Source of the DNA: Schizochytrium sp. TIO01
Taxonomy: Eukaryota; Sar; Bigyra; Thraustochytrida; Thraustochytriidae
Length of the DNA: 64,000 nucleotides
Assembly: GCA_004764695.1 (NCBI GenBank)
Contig: SMSO01000006.1
Coordinates: 224,359 to 288,358 of the forward strand
Direction of reading: 5' to 3'
Every line of letters starts with the position of its first letter. The stretch's first letter is position 1. Shown one piece after another: positions 32,841 through 43,477 of this stretch. Position numbers and translations under genes: made by a program. The notes beneath the pieces were generated by a model. It saw only the letters and a list, made by a program, of their open reading frames with translations. It was not told the origin of the DNA and did no database searches.

Positions 32841-34442
32841 TATCCTATAATGATTTTTCCAGGAGATCGCGAGGTCAATCAACGTGTGGCGTTTGATTTC
32901 TTCTTTTCGTCTGATTGTCGATTAAACCAGTCGTCTGTTGCTTAAAAGCTCAGAAGAGGTTTAGCCCAAAACTATCCGCTGCCGTTTGACCTTACAAACG
33001 CCGTGTTAAGCCTTTGACAAGATCAATTTGGGATTTGCTGCATTGCATCAACCTCAAACTTGGCTTGAAGAAGGTACTCTCTAATCGTATGTTTTCCTCA
33101 AAGTACCTGGAGCAATAGCACGCTACCTATCTAGTACCACTTATGTATCTTCTTAGTCTAGAGATCAAGGTTTTGGTCTGTCCAGTGGCCGGTGTCGGAC
33201 GGGCTGGCACGCTTTCTTTCTTTCTTTCTTACTTTCTTTCTTTCTTTCTTTGTATATGTGTGCGCACTATCTAGTTCGTTACTGCAAAATGGTGCTTCTT
33301 CGTTCCTCGTTCCTCTTACACATGATCTCATGCTACTAGAGTGTTTCGATCCGACAGTCTGTTGCAATTGGGAAATAAAAGGCCCTCTCAGGAGCAGAAG
33401 ATATCGTTTTGGATGCATGCTTCCCGAGTGCAATTTGGACTGGTTCATAATATTTGCCTTGGGCTCTTCTGAGGAATGTCAGGCAATATAACGTAGAAGA
33501 AGGTTTTGCATGTCTTGGTGGCACATGCGAAGTCGTAAACAAATGCTGGACCATTGGCTTTTGATTGCCAACGGGTATAAGTAGTTAGGTCCCTAATTCT
33601 ACGAAAGTATGAGTCCTGAGTTCTTTAGTCCTACACAACATTATTGGTGGGCTCTAAGAAACTTTTTACCTTTCTTTTCTTCTATTTTTAAGTATCATTG
33701 AGCTCTAGCTAGCACTGATAAGCATTTCTTAATCTCTTGAAAGTGCTGATACCGCGATCAGTCCTACTCCATGGTACTCTAAGAGGACCCCGATAAGTTG
33801 TACGGTGCCCTTCAGTATGGCAGCAAGATATAGTCAACATCACCCCTATGTTTGTTGCATTCCCCACGAAGCCAAAGGTAGTTCCTTCTGCAAATTTTGG
33901 TCTTGGGTGGGTAAGAAAGTACATTTGCATAATAAAATAAAACTAATCAAGCAGGAAACCAAGAAATTATCAATCGTCTATAAGAACACAAAATTAGATT
34001 TTACTCAGGGTAATACTAGGTAGAGATGTTTCATCAATCAAAGAGAATGGGAATCAGGCTCGCTATCCGTACATGTTAAAAAGGTATTGGTTGGGATGCG
34101 GCAAAAGAATTAGAGAGCAGTAAAGATGAGAAAATATGCCAAAGCAGGTTGCAGTCATCAACAACATCGAAGACTGCCTGAACTATGTTACCAAACAAGC
34201 AGAAAAGGTCTCTTTGGCCTAATCATGCTGCCTAGATAGAGCATCTCGTTCTTGTTTTTGTTTGCTTTTCTCCTGCTAAGGAAATTTCCTCTCTTGACAT
34301 ACGCGGCATGATGGTCACTAGGGACTCCAGCAGCCCAGGGAAAGGAAGCAACCTGAGGTTACTTTCTACAGATCCGAGATTAGGCTTCAAGACGTTGTTG
34401 AAGAGTTTGGGAGAAGGGTTAATTAATTGACCAGTCTCAAAT
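32841..34442. other. Spacer between the synthetase array and the ATP-grasp gene
   Basis: About 1.6 kb with no recognisable gene. It contains a (TTTC)n tract at 33211-33251. The 3' end of the ATP-grasp gene lies at the right and the promoter of array gene 6 at the left. Confidence 0.5.
33211..33251. repeat. (TTTC)n microsatellite
   Basis: About ten TTTC units with one ACTTTC interruption. Confidence 0.9.
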
Positions 34443-35948
34443 TTAGGCAACCATCTCCGGAGTAGTCTCAACCTCGACTTCCTCAGGAGCAGTGGGGGGC
34501 ACGATGGTGCAGTTAGCAGCGGAATCGTGGATAATGTCAAGAAGGTTGCCCATCTCGAGGAGCATATCCTCGCCGGAGCAGTTGCCCTTGAGATGAACCT
34601 CACCAATCCAGTCCGGGAGACGGGAGTCGAGACCCTTGACGGACTCCTTAGCCTTCTTGAAGTAGGTCAAGTCGTGGAAGTACGGGGACTTCCTGGACTC
34701 CTCGAGGAAGTCAGCACCGTCCATAATCTCACCGGTGAGCGGGGCGTTGGGGAGGATGTAGCCATAGACGCAGAAAGGTTCCTCAGCGCGGGGAGGGTTG
34801 ATGGGGATGTCGAGCATGGCGAGGGTGAACTCGAGCATGGGGTTGACGCCCCAGACCTGTCTGTGGGTATCAACGGTAGCACCACCACCGACGCGAGGGT
34901 TGTTCTCAATGAGGATGGGGCCAGTAGGGGTCATCCAGGTCTCGACGTGGAAGGCACCGGTGTGGAAGCCAAGGCCGCGGGTCACGGCAGCAGCGTACTG
35001 GATCATCTCTTCCTGGACCTCACGCGGGGAGAGGGAGGGGGCAATGCTGCCGAGCTCCTGGTATGTGTGCGGGAGTGCCTCGAGGTTGTCGAGTACGTTG
35101 GAGTACACAAGCTCGCCCTTGTTGAGAACAACCTCAACGTCGAACTCGTTGATGCGACCACCGTAGATGTTCGGGAGCACACAGGTCTCTGCCATGACGG
35201 GAGCCTGGCGCTGAACGGCGCCGTGGTTGTTCTTGAGGCCCCAGCTGGAGTCAATGTCAGCGAAGACACGCTCGAGGGTGTGGCGGAGCTCTGCATTGTC
35301 ATCGACACGGTAGACACCGGCGCTGCCCATTCCGGAAGAGGGCTTGACAATCATGGGGAAGCCAATCTCGCGGGCGGCGACCTCGGCGTCGTTGACGTCC
35401 CAGATCTGCACGGCCTTGATCGAGTTAATGTTGGCCTCGCGGAGAGCCTCGCGAGTGCGGAACTTGTCGCGAGCAATTTCGTAGGCCTGAGGGGGGTTGC
35501 CGGGAAGCTCGAGAAGCTTGGCAATGCGGCTCATGAGGAGCACGACGGCTTCGTGGGGGGACCACACGCCATCGAAGGTGAGTCCAGCCTCGCGGACGAC
35601 GGCAACGGCGTTCTCAGCACCGTTCTTGGCGCCAAGATCTGCGAAGAGCTCGGCATCGACGGCTGCGCTGCAGTCCTCGTAGTACTTGGCCTTCTTGTCT
35701 TGCTGGAAAATCGCTGTGATCTTCAGTCCGTATGCGCGAAGTCCCTTGAGGTGATCGCAGAGAAACTTGGCGCACGTAGGGTAAACGAAGTCTCCTCCCA
35801 CAAAGAGCATGTGCTTGCCCTTGAGCGAGGCGAGGCGAGCGCGCTGGGTCTCGTCATCGGCGGCATTCACCTCGAGGAGCTCCTGGATGCGCTCCGGGGT
35901 GAGGTCGTCCACCTGGGGTGCCTCACGGGGGGGGAACTCGAGAACCAT
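34443..35948 (-). CDS. ATP-grasp carboxylate-amine ligase, carnosine synthase-like
   Basis: This 501-residue protein has the ATP-grasp layout. A nucleotide-like N-terminal fold (KHMLFVGG, 45-52) is followed by a DKFRTREAL segment (161-169). The ATP-binding strand FPMIVKPSSGMGSAGVY covers 197-213, with Lys202 and a glycine-rich loop, then EFDVEVV (268-274). The metal-binding end of the fold has Glu336 and ILIENNPRVGGG (345-356, with Glu348, Asn350, Arg352). Such enzymes join a carboxylate to an amine through an acyl phosphate, and carnosine synthase and bacterial dipeptide ligases share this pattern. The actual substrates are unknown. An acidic tail (about 485-501) follows. Third positions are strongly G/C and the codon set is narrow, unlike the synthetases, suggesting high expression. 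The start is an ATG, with no targeting signal seen, so it is probably cytosolic. Confidence 0.82.
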   Translation of the reverse strand: MVLEFPPREAPQVDDLTPERIQELLEVNAADDETQRARLASLKGKHMLFVGGDFVYPTCAKFLCDHLKGLRAYGLKITAIFQQDKKAKYYEDCSAAVDAELFADLGAKNGAENAVAVVREAGLTFDGVWSPHEAVVLLMSRIAKLLELPGNPPQAYEIARDKFRTREALREANINSIKAVQIWDVNDAEVAAREIGFPMIVKPSSGMGSAGVYRVDDNAELRHTLERVFADIDSSWGLKNNHGAVQRQAPVMAETCVLPNIYGGRINEFDVEVVLNKGELVYSNVLDNLEALPHTYQELGSIAPSLSPREVQEEMIQYAAAVTRGLGFHTGAFHVETWMTPTGPILIENNPRVGGGATVDTHRQVWGVNPMLEFTLAMLDIPINPPRAEEPFCVYGYILPNAPLTGEIMDGADFLEESRKSPYFHDLTYFKKAKESVKGLDSRLPDWIGEVHLKGNCSGEDMLLEMGNLLDIIHDSAANCTIVPPTAPEEVEVETTPEMVA

Positions 35949-36074
35949 CCTGCTGTGAGTTTTTATTTACTTCTGCTGCTGATGCTCTTGATTGATCTCA
36001 ACTACACGAGTCGAGTCACGTTTGGGGTTTGCTTGAGCTAGTGCAGTGCAGTTTCGGGTTTGCTTGAGCTCGAA

Positions 36075-36098
36075 TCTGTCTGTCTGTCTGTCTGTCTT
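36075..36098. repeat. (TCTG)n microsatellite
   Basis: About five to six TCTG units, 130-150 bases upstream of the ATP-grasp start codon. Confidence 0.85.
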
Positions 36099-36311
36099 CT
36101 GCTCCTTTGCTTTTCCTTTTTCATTCTCTCTTTCAGCAGTTTTGAAAATTTAATTTCTTTCTTCTTCTTTTCTTTTTCAAAACTTTTTGCAAACAAATAC
36201 CACTTTTTTTCAAAAGGTAAGACTTTCACGCTAAGCAAAGACCTTTTCTTTTTTTCTCCCTTTTAGATGTATTAAAAATACACAACAACACCAACAAAAC
36301 ATTAATGAAGC

Positions 36312-36372
36312 TCTTTTTTCTTTTTTTTTTTCTTTTTTTTTTTTAATCTTTTAATCTTTTATCTTTTTTAAC
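36312..36372. repeat. T-rich tract
   Basis: Runs of T broken by single C, followed by TTTTAATC units. A similar tract lies at 36935-36957. Confidence 0.8.
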
Positions 36373-37424
36373 TAATTTCGGATCTTTTTAAACATATATC
36401 TGTGGAGAGGAGAAAATCATGATTCAAGAGTGTTTTGTTTCCTCTGCTTTTGTAAATAAACCCTTGCTCGCTGGAAGTCTGCGGAAGGCTCTGGATCCCG
36501 AGTTGGTACCTGTCTTCTCCGCACTATTTGCTACTGCTTTGTGCCAGCTTGGACGTATTTGGGTAGTTCGCGCAGAGTTTTGGCAGAGTTCGAGCTGCGA
36601 CTGCCTTCCTTTTCCCTCTTTCTCTCTCTCGCTCTCCTTGCAATCACTCAATGTATGTGCTACTACCTACCTCCTACCAGCCTGATACCGCTATCAGTAG
36701 CACCCTGTCAGGTCCACTTCTCTCCTCCATCTCTTCGAACTTTCAAGTGTTTCTTTCTTCTCTTTTCTCCTTCGTCGCCAGGGACCAGCATCGCTCTAGC
36801 AGTCCCTACCTCCCTCCTACTACTAACCCCTGACTTCTTCTTTTTCTTTTCTTTCCTTATTCTTTGACAACGTTAATTCAAACATCTGTTTTAAAATTAA
36901 ATTAAATATTGAATAAACATTCTCCTTTTCCTCTCTTTTTTTTCTTTTTTTTTTTTAAATGAAAAGTTCATTGTAAACGCAGTCTTGACAAGAATCAGCT
37001 TAGTGCATAGTCTAGTGGGCGCCTAGTCTCTTGTACGATCTTTCGCCAGAACCTGGTCAATAAGAAGGAAACATCGAAAGAAAACAGAAAAACTTATTAT
37101 AACCAACATAAAACGATACAGCAAATAAAATTGTAAACTGCGCAAACAAAGAACTCGAAGAAGATAAATAGAGAGAGAGAGAGAGGCAGATCATGAATGA
37201 GGACCTCCACCCACAGCATATCCATCCCTCCTTTGGCTGCCTCGCCGTTCGTGAAACCCTTTCCTGAGCGGTCTTCGGCGCACGCTCCCCGTCCCTTGCC
37301 AGCTCCACGGGGCCTTCTCTGTACCCACCCATCCATGCACACGAGGCTTCAGACGGAGTCCATCGAACGCGGTCGAACGCGTGGTCCACAGAAGAAGATC
37401 AGTATCCATCGATCGAACAATCAA

Positions 37425-37456
37425 TCTTTCTTTCTTTCTTTCTTTCTCTCTTTCTT
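37425..37456. repeat. (CTTT)n microsatellite
   Basis: About seven CTTT/CTCT units. Confidence 0.85.
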
Positions 37457-38626
37457 GTCTACTTTTATTATTATCATTATCATTATATTAATTAAAAATA
37501 TACAAAAGTTGAACATTACGATAGTGAAATAATGTGTAAACAAAAGAGTTTTAATTTTCAATTAATAAAAAACAAAGATGAAAGTTTTGCAACTTTTCAT
37601 TTCTACTTCATTCACGAAGCCCCCTTAGGCATGTCCTAAGAGTTCCTACCGCAAACCCATTCGAACTGGCGTCATTCAAATTACGTGCCATACTGTATAG
37701 TTCCTTTCAAGGTCAGGAATTCGTTTGCGCGATGATTCATTGATTAATTAATTAATTCACCAATTAATTATTTCGCTCAGGCCGAAAGAGCGAGAGGGGG
37801 CGCAGAAGCAGGGGCCTCAAGCTCGATTGTCTGCTGCAACTGCTCGCGCCTCCGCTCTTTCGAAGGCTCCTTTGAAGGCCTCTCGATCGATGGATGGATG
37901 GTCCATCGATTCATCATCGAACTTCGAGCATCATCATCATTCACGGCGCGCGGCTGGCTCGTGCGAAGGCCACTGTAGGCTATCCCCGCGCAAGTAGGAT
38001 ATACCCTCTTTCTCTACTACACGGCCCCCTATAACCTACTTGCGGCCTCTTCTATAAACCACTTGGCTCCGGCTTCCGGAAACCAATTTCTTCGCCTTTT
38101 CCTCGCCATCCATTTCACCCCCGCCCCCCTTCATCCCACACTGGACACCCTCAACGAGTCCTACTCTGCAGCAGAGGAGACGCATCCCACCTGGCCCCCT
38201 CTGGCTTCCGCAATATGTTCGGTGGCGAGGTGTCCTGCGGTGGTTCTTAGTGTTTACTATACTCGTAATAGGACTGCTTTGGCCACTGGTTTTGCTCGGA
38301 GCGCGGCTCTTCCCAGTTCTCCCCAGACTAGCCCCTTTTCGAACGCGCCTCCCCCTCCCCGCCCAGAGAGCTTGGGGTCATGTAAGGACTTGAGGCGCAG
38401 GCTCTCGATGCCGGGGGTATCCGTTCCACGAGGAACCCTTGGGGAACGGTAATGCGGGGATCGCCTCTCTGTGCCTTTCTGCCTATGATTCATTCTTCCT
38501 GTGCTTAGTTTGGGTGCCACAAAGATGAATGAGCGATCATCATCTCACTCCGTTTGGCGCTTGGAACTGCCTGAGTCATCGCGGCGATTCTGCGTGGATG
38601 AGAGAGCCGCGTCGCGAGAGGAATCC

Positions 38627-38656
38627 TGGATGGATGGATGGATGGATGGATGGATG
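38627..38656. repeat. (TGGA)n microsatellite
   Basis: About seven TGGA units. Confidence 0.9.
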
Positions 38657-38760
38657 CGTGGACAGTCAAGAGTGCTGCAGAAGGACAGTCAGTCAGGCGG
38701 TCAGACTGCCTGAGCAAAGGAGCCGTCGTACGCGCCGCAGGAATTGTCTCCACGAAAGAT

Positions 38761-38828
38761 TACATCACATTACATTGCATTACATTACATTACATTGCAT
38801 TGCATTACATTGCATTACATTGCATTGC
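38761..38828. repeat. (TACAT/TGCAT)n pentamer array
   Basis: About thirteen pentamers alternating between TACAT and TGCAT. A related pentamer mix (ATGCA with ACAA) lies at 53743-53840. Confidence 0.9.
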
Positions 38829-39239
38829 ACTCTATCACTGAGTTACCTCGCACGTAGCCGCCTAGTAGTTACCTACCTCCCTCCATCTGAGCAGCCCTGT
38901 AGGCCTCCCTACCGCATTCTCTAGCCCACCCTGCCCCTGACTGCTTCCGCTGACTAACCAACACTCTAAGTAACCTTAGGTGCGTACGTACGGTCGTTAG
39001 CTGTGTCATTTCGCGCAACGACCTGGTCACTAGCAGTCAACTACCGGTCGCTAGCCAGCGCCGTCCTACTAGTTGCTATGACGTCACTCACTTTGTCTGG
39101 TCATCTTCCACTAGTAGGGCCTGGCTACCGCTAACGGTAAGCGGCTAGTCGGTACTTCCCCTCTCTTTCATGCACGCACAGAAAGATTCAATGATCCACT
39201 GCAAAGAAAGCGTTGAATCCAAGTCTTAAAAGAAGAAGA

Positions 39240-39248
39240 GAGAGAGAG

Positions 39249-39287
<39 letters not shown>

Positions 39288-39290
39288 AAA
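39240..39290. repeat. (AG)n then (GAAA)n microsatellite
   Basis: Short AG run grading into about ten GAAA units. Confidence 0.9.
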
Positions 39291-39550
39291 AGGGGGAAAG
39301 CCAACTTTTATCTGTCTATCGCTGTATCCATCGATCGATTGATTGATCAATCTTTCTATCTGCCTGTCTCTCCGTCGCCCATCTTCTGACGCCACGCTGA
39401 GAGCAGTGAGTGCGAAGAGAGCGGCTCTGAGCTCCACCAATGGGCCGCCAATCGCCGCTCAGCGAGCATCCGCAGAAGGGGCAGAAGGCGGGCCGGTCAC
39501 GCAGACAGACCATCATGGCCACCCATCATCCCTCCTTCGAGGCCTGTTAA

Positions 39551-39551
39551 G

Positions 39552-39592
<41 letters not shown>
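39551..39592. repeat. (GATA)n microsatellite
   Basis: About ten GATA units. Confidence 0.92.
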
Positions 39593-39939
39593 CATTGAAA
39601 GGAGTTTTCTCCATTGTCCATATTGGTGTAGTAAGGAGTAAGATCCCCTCTTTCTTTCTTTCTTTCCTTCTTTTCCTTTTCCTTTTATTTAACAGTTGTT
39701 TCAATCAGATCGTATAAAAATGCATTTTTTTAAATATTATTTTCATTTTGCCATTAGCATTCATGATTACAACAGCAAATACTTGCAAAAGAATATGCAG
39801 ACGGTGATGAATGATGGCGGCAGCGAATGCTTAGAATGGAAAGAAGCGGAGAGGGCTCGAAATCAGGGCTCCTCGATCGTAAGAAAGTTAAAGAGAAGAG
39901 CGCAGACAGCAGATCTCTTGAAAAATGCGCGAATGCGAA

Positions 39940-39984
39940 GGGATGGATGGATGGATGGATGGGTGGATGGGTGGATGGGTGGAT
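39940..39984. repeat. (GGAT)n/(GGGT)n microsatellite
   Basis: GGAT units mixed with GGGT units. Confidence 0.9.
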
Positions 39985-40312
39985 CAAGGAGAAAGAAGCT
40001 ACTTACTTGGGCAGAAACGAGGAGCTAAGAAGATGTGGAGATGATGGGAATCGTCGCCGAAGCGAAGTAAATTTCGCCAGAACAGGAATGAGTGAGAAGA
40101 AGGGGTAACGTAACCGCGGATCATGCTTTGGACTGAATGCGCTCACTCCAGGTACGTGGATTAGTGAAAGATGAAAGAAAGAAAGGGAAGCTGAGGCTGT
40201 TTCGAATTGTTTTTGGTTTTGTTTTAAAGAGAAAAAGAACAATATTTTCACCTCAGTTCCTTCAAAACGTTTCGTTTGATTTAGTTTTATTTTATTTTAA
40301 GATAAAATGTTT

Positions 40313-40345
40313 TTAATAATAATAATTATTATTATTATTATTATA
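40313..40345. repeat. (ATT)n microsatellite
   Basis: AAT/ATT triplets, about ten units. Confidence 0.85.
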
Positions 40346-41592
40346 AAATGAGTAAATTTGGTTTGCAGTGTCATTCATTCTTTCTCTTAGGGTCAAGACT
40401 TCGATCGCTCGTTCACGGCAGTTTGGAGATTGAAGTTCAACGAGGTTTTGGTTTTGACTGATCTTCAAGATCCTGAGGGTACCGACGGCTACGCTCAAAA
40501 GGCACGCGGAGACAGACGCTGCCAACCTACATACCCGCTCAGCAGCTGCCCGCGTGGATGGATAGATAGATGAATGGGCGCATTTTTGGGGAATGACTGG
40601 TGTGATGGCAAGTCCTTCATTGATCGATTTGAGCCATTCGACGTGCAGATGATTGTAGGTCCTACCTACGTACCAATATATTATGGTAATTTTATTTATC
40701 AATAAAACACAGAAACTTACGACAGACGATTGTTGCGAAATTTACATAAATGTGCTGCGCGATCTTGAACCGCGGCTTCAAGAACCTGCAGAACCAGCAC
40801 GCCTCGCCTCCGCCAAGCAACGAGTCGCAGCTTCGATTGCGCCAGATAAATGAAGGCCGCAGCTCTGGTTCTTTTGAAGTAAGGCATACAAATTCTTCGC
40901 ATGCCTGCCTTTCTTCACAAGCTCGAGCTGTACCATTCGAAAGTGGTCTGCATATGGAATACATTCACACGCATGAATGCATTTGCTTTAAAATAAATAC
41001 ATGCATGCACGTCAGCATGTAACCAGGCGCCTAGCTCTTCATTCTTTGTCTCCAGAGAAGTAGGTCCTACGGCTCCAAAAACCGTGGCCCTGCATCTGAC
41101 GAGATCAAGGCATCTATAGACTCGTAGCGGGAGTTTGAATGGTCTTCGAAGCGGAGATAGGACGTGAGAGCGCGGGTTCCCTTTGATTTTGGTGGGCAGT
41201 GAATTTGCTTTCGATAGTAAACTTGGATGACTGTGATCGAAGCGAATTGAAGCGATGCATTCATTGCGGAAGATGATTGCTCGACTCGCAAAAGAAATCG
41301 CAAGGGAGCTCTTCACTCCATCCTCCTTTGGTTGATCTTCATGTGCGTGTCTGCCTTCGAAGTCAAGAACCGCCTCTACAGATATTATATTGAATTCGCG
41401 ATCAGCCGAGATTTAGGAACTCTCAAGAATTGTCCATGAACGTATTAGAGTCTTGCATCGCGAACGAATCTTCAAGCGCACACTCACTGTCCAGCGAGAA
41501 TGGCTCCCAAGCTCAAACTCACTCCCTCCCTGGAGCGAGGCCCGCTTTCCTGCTATCGTGGTTTCATCGCAAATACTGTGTCCAACCAAGCG

Positions 41593-41670
41593 CATCGCCA
41601 TCGCCATCGCCACTGTCATCGCCATCGCCATCGCCATCGCCATCGCCATCGCATTGGCATTGGCATTTGC
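41593..41670. repeat. Hexamer array (CATCGC)n with (TTGGCA)n tail
   Basis: About ten CATCGC units with one CACTGT variant, then three TTGGCA-like units. It gives alternating Ala-Met or Ile-Ala in spurious frames. Confidence 0.9.
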
Positions 41671-43037
41671 TGTACCCAAGCTGTTCTGGTCTTGAATTCA
41701 AATTCCGTGGTTCCCTGTGCAGCTAGCTAGGTAATACACTAGGAAGTTATTTAATCCTAAAGTTTTGAAATTCGAGTTTTTGAATTTACTCAAAATCCAA
41801 ATCCAAATTCAAATTCAGACTTACCAACAGACACGCAAAGCCCCAAAAGTAGTTCACCGACCGGTCGATCGATGGCACGGAGCGAGCAAGCAGGCCTGCA
41901 GGCCGGCCGGCACGCCACTCAATCCGCCACAGACAGCTGCCAACTTGGTCCTTGACGCAGCTTCCGCAACCTCGAGCTTCAGCCAGAAAGCTCTTCCACA
42001 AGAACCCTCAGAGGGAGGCAGCTCCAGCGGCGGAGGAGGATCCGCACCGCCAAGATGGCCGTGGAGATCGATATATACCTCTGGACAAGGAAACCTTCGG
42101 GCTTGCCGGAGCGGAAACCGCTGCGGCCTGGCTGGCGTCCTCGCGCTTCTCTGCACGCCCACGCGGGGGCTCGATCGAAAACCAGCGAGGTATCTGCAAG
42201 CAGCGAGGTATCTGCAAGGAGCGAGCTGCGAGGCTCCTCGACGTCTTCACTTCATTCAAGCTCAGTCGATCGGCCCGTCAATGACAACCAGCCGCTGCGT
42301 CCGAGGGTGCGGAGGTCTGCCGTGAAAACCACCCATTCCATTCGAAACCCAAGCGCAAGCTCAATCAAGCAAGCTCAATCAAGCTCGACTTGGGCTCCGA
42401 GCTCGAGCTCCACTTGGGCCCGAGTTCAAGTACAATTCGCACTTCAAGCCTCAGCAAACGGCCTGCTCAGGTAGACAGACGACAGATTCCAGACAGGTTC
42501 GGATCCACCACGAAATCCACGTTTCCGTGACATTTCATGATTCCGCGACGCAATTGATGCGGTGGCGCCAGCGAAGGCGGGGAGGGAGGACGGCGGGCGG
42601 ACTGGCCTGATGATGAAGACTCGGCGCCGATCGGTCTTTCATGATTTGTGGACCGTGGGCGGTGAATCGAAAGTCGAGAGTCGAGAATCTAGAGCCTCTT
42701 CACGCTGCTTTCTCTCGCTCTTTTGAGAGCCTTTGCGCATTCACGGAAACAGCGATAGGCTGGGATCCTCTGGAGCTCAACTCTAGAGGAAGATAGGCTC
42801 TCTTCATTCGAAGAGGTTGCGTGCGCGGGAATTGGAGCAGAAACGGCTTCAAGCCTCGAGCAGGCGCGAGCGAGCGGGGGTGTTTGCGCTGCTCGGGTTG
42901 CGCTAGGCTGGTGGTCCTGACGGCGAGGTGAGCGTTGTTTGTGCACCCGACGAGCAGTTGATCCTTGTAATTGGGCTTCTTCTTCACTGGCTGATCACGA
43001 TTTTTTTACTTTGTTTTTTGTTTTAACTTATTTGAGC

Positions 43038-43148
43038 TTTTTTTTTCTTTTTTCTTTTTTCTTTTTTCTTTTTTCTTTTTTCTTTTTTCTTTTTTCTTTT
43101 TTCTTTTTTCTTTTTTACTTTTTTACTTTTTTACTTTTTTATTTTTTT
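43038..43148. repeat. (CTTTTTT)n heptamer polypyrimidine array
   Basis: About ten units of one C and six T, then several units with an A inserted (ACTTTTTT). With its T-rich flanks it forms over 100 bases of nearly pure pyrimidine on the plus strand. Confidence 0.92.
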
Positions 43149-43455
43149 AAAAAAGAAAAATACTAGCTGACCTTTTTTTCTTTTTAAAGGTGGTAGTACA
43201 ATGGGTTAACTCTGGCTCTACAAGCGGCAATGGCTCTGTTTTCCAAACAATCAAAGTTCAAAGTTTAGGATACATTTTGTTTTTATAATTAATTTATTTT
43301 ATCATATTTCATTTCAATTTTTTCATTGAAAAATCACTTTTAGCTTGAAAGCAAATAACACAAATTGAAGACATAAATCATGAGACTCTTTCATGGCAGA
43401 GGCGAGAAAAGCACTGGCGGTGGCGTGACGGAGGAAGAGGGACGATGGATGGACG

Positions 43456-43477
43456 ACCAACCAACCAACCAACCAAC
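43456..43477. repeat. (CCAA)n microsatellite
   Basis: About five CCAA units. Confidence 0.85.

Noticed and set aside
34527-36041. 504-codon open frame on the plus strand opposite the ATP-grasp gene
   Set aside because: It begins with GTG, has a Val/Leu/Gly/Glu-heavy composition typical of antisense reading of G/C-ending codons, and shows no domain. The minus-strand protein has complete motifs.
40751-40801. Minus-strand T-arm-like hairpin with flanking inverted arms TGTGCTG/CAGCACG
   Set aside because: The T-arm pairs well but only about 20 bases separate it from the 5' arm, leaving no room for D and anticodon arms.
41765-42325. 186-codon frame in the first repeat island
   Set aside because: Low-complexity, partly hexamer-derived, overlapped by equally long frames on both strands. 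No domain.
43194-43264. tRNA-like A box (TAGTACAATGG) with a B-box-like GTTCAAAGT downstream
   Set aside because: The A box is a perfect match, but no anticodon stem or acceptor stem pairs and the B box ends wrongly. Not a tRNA gene.
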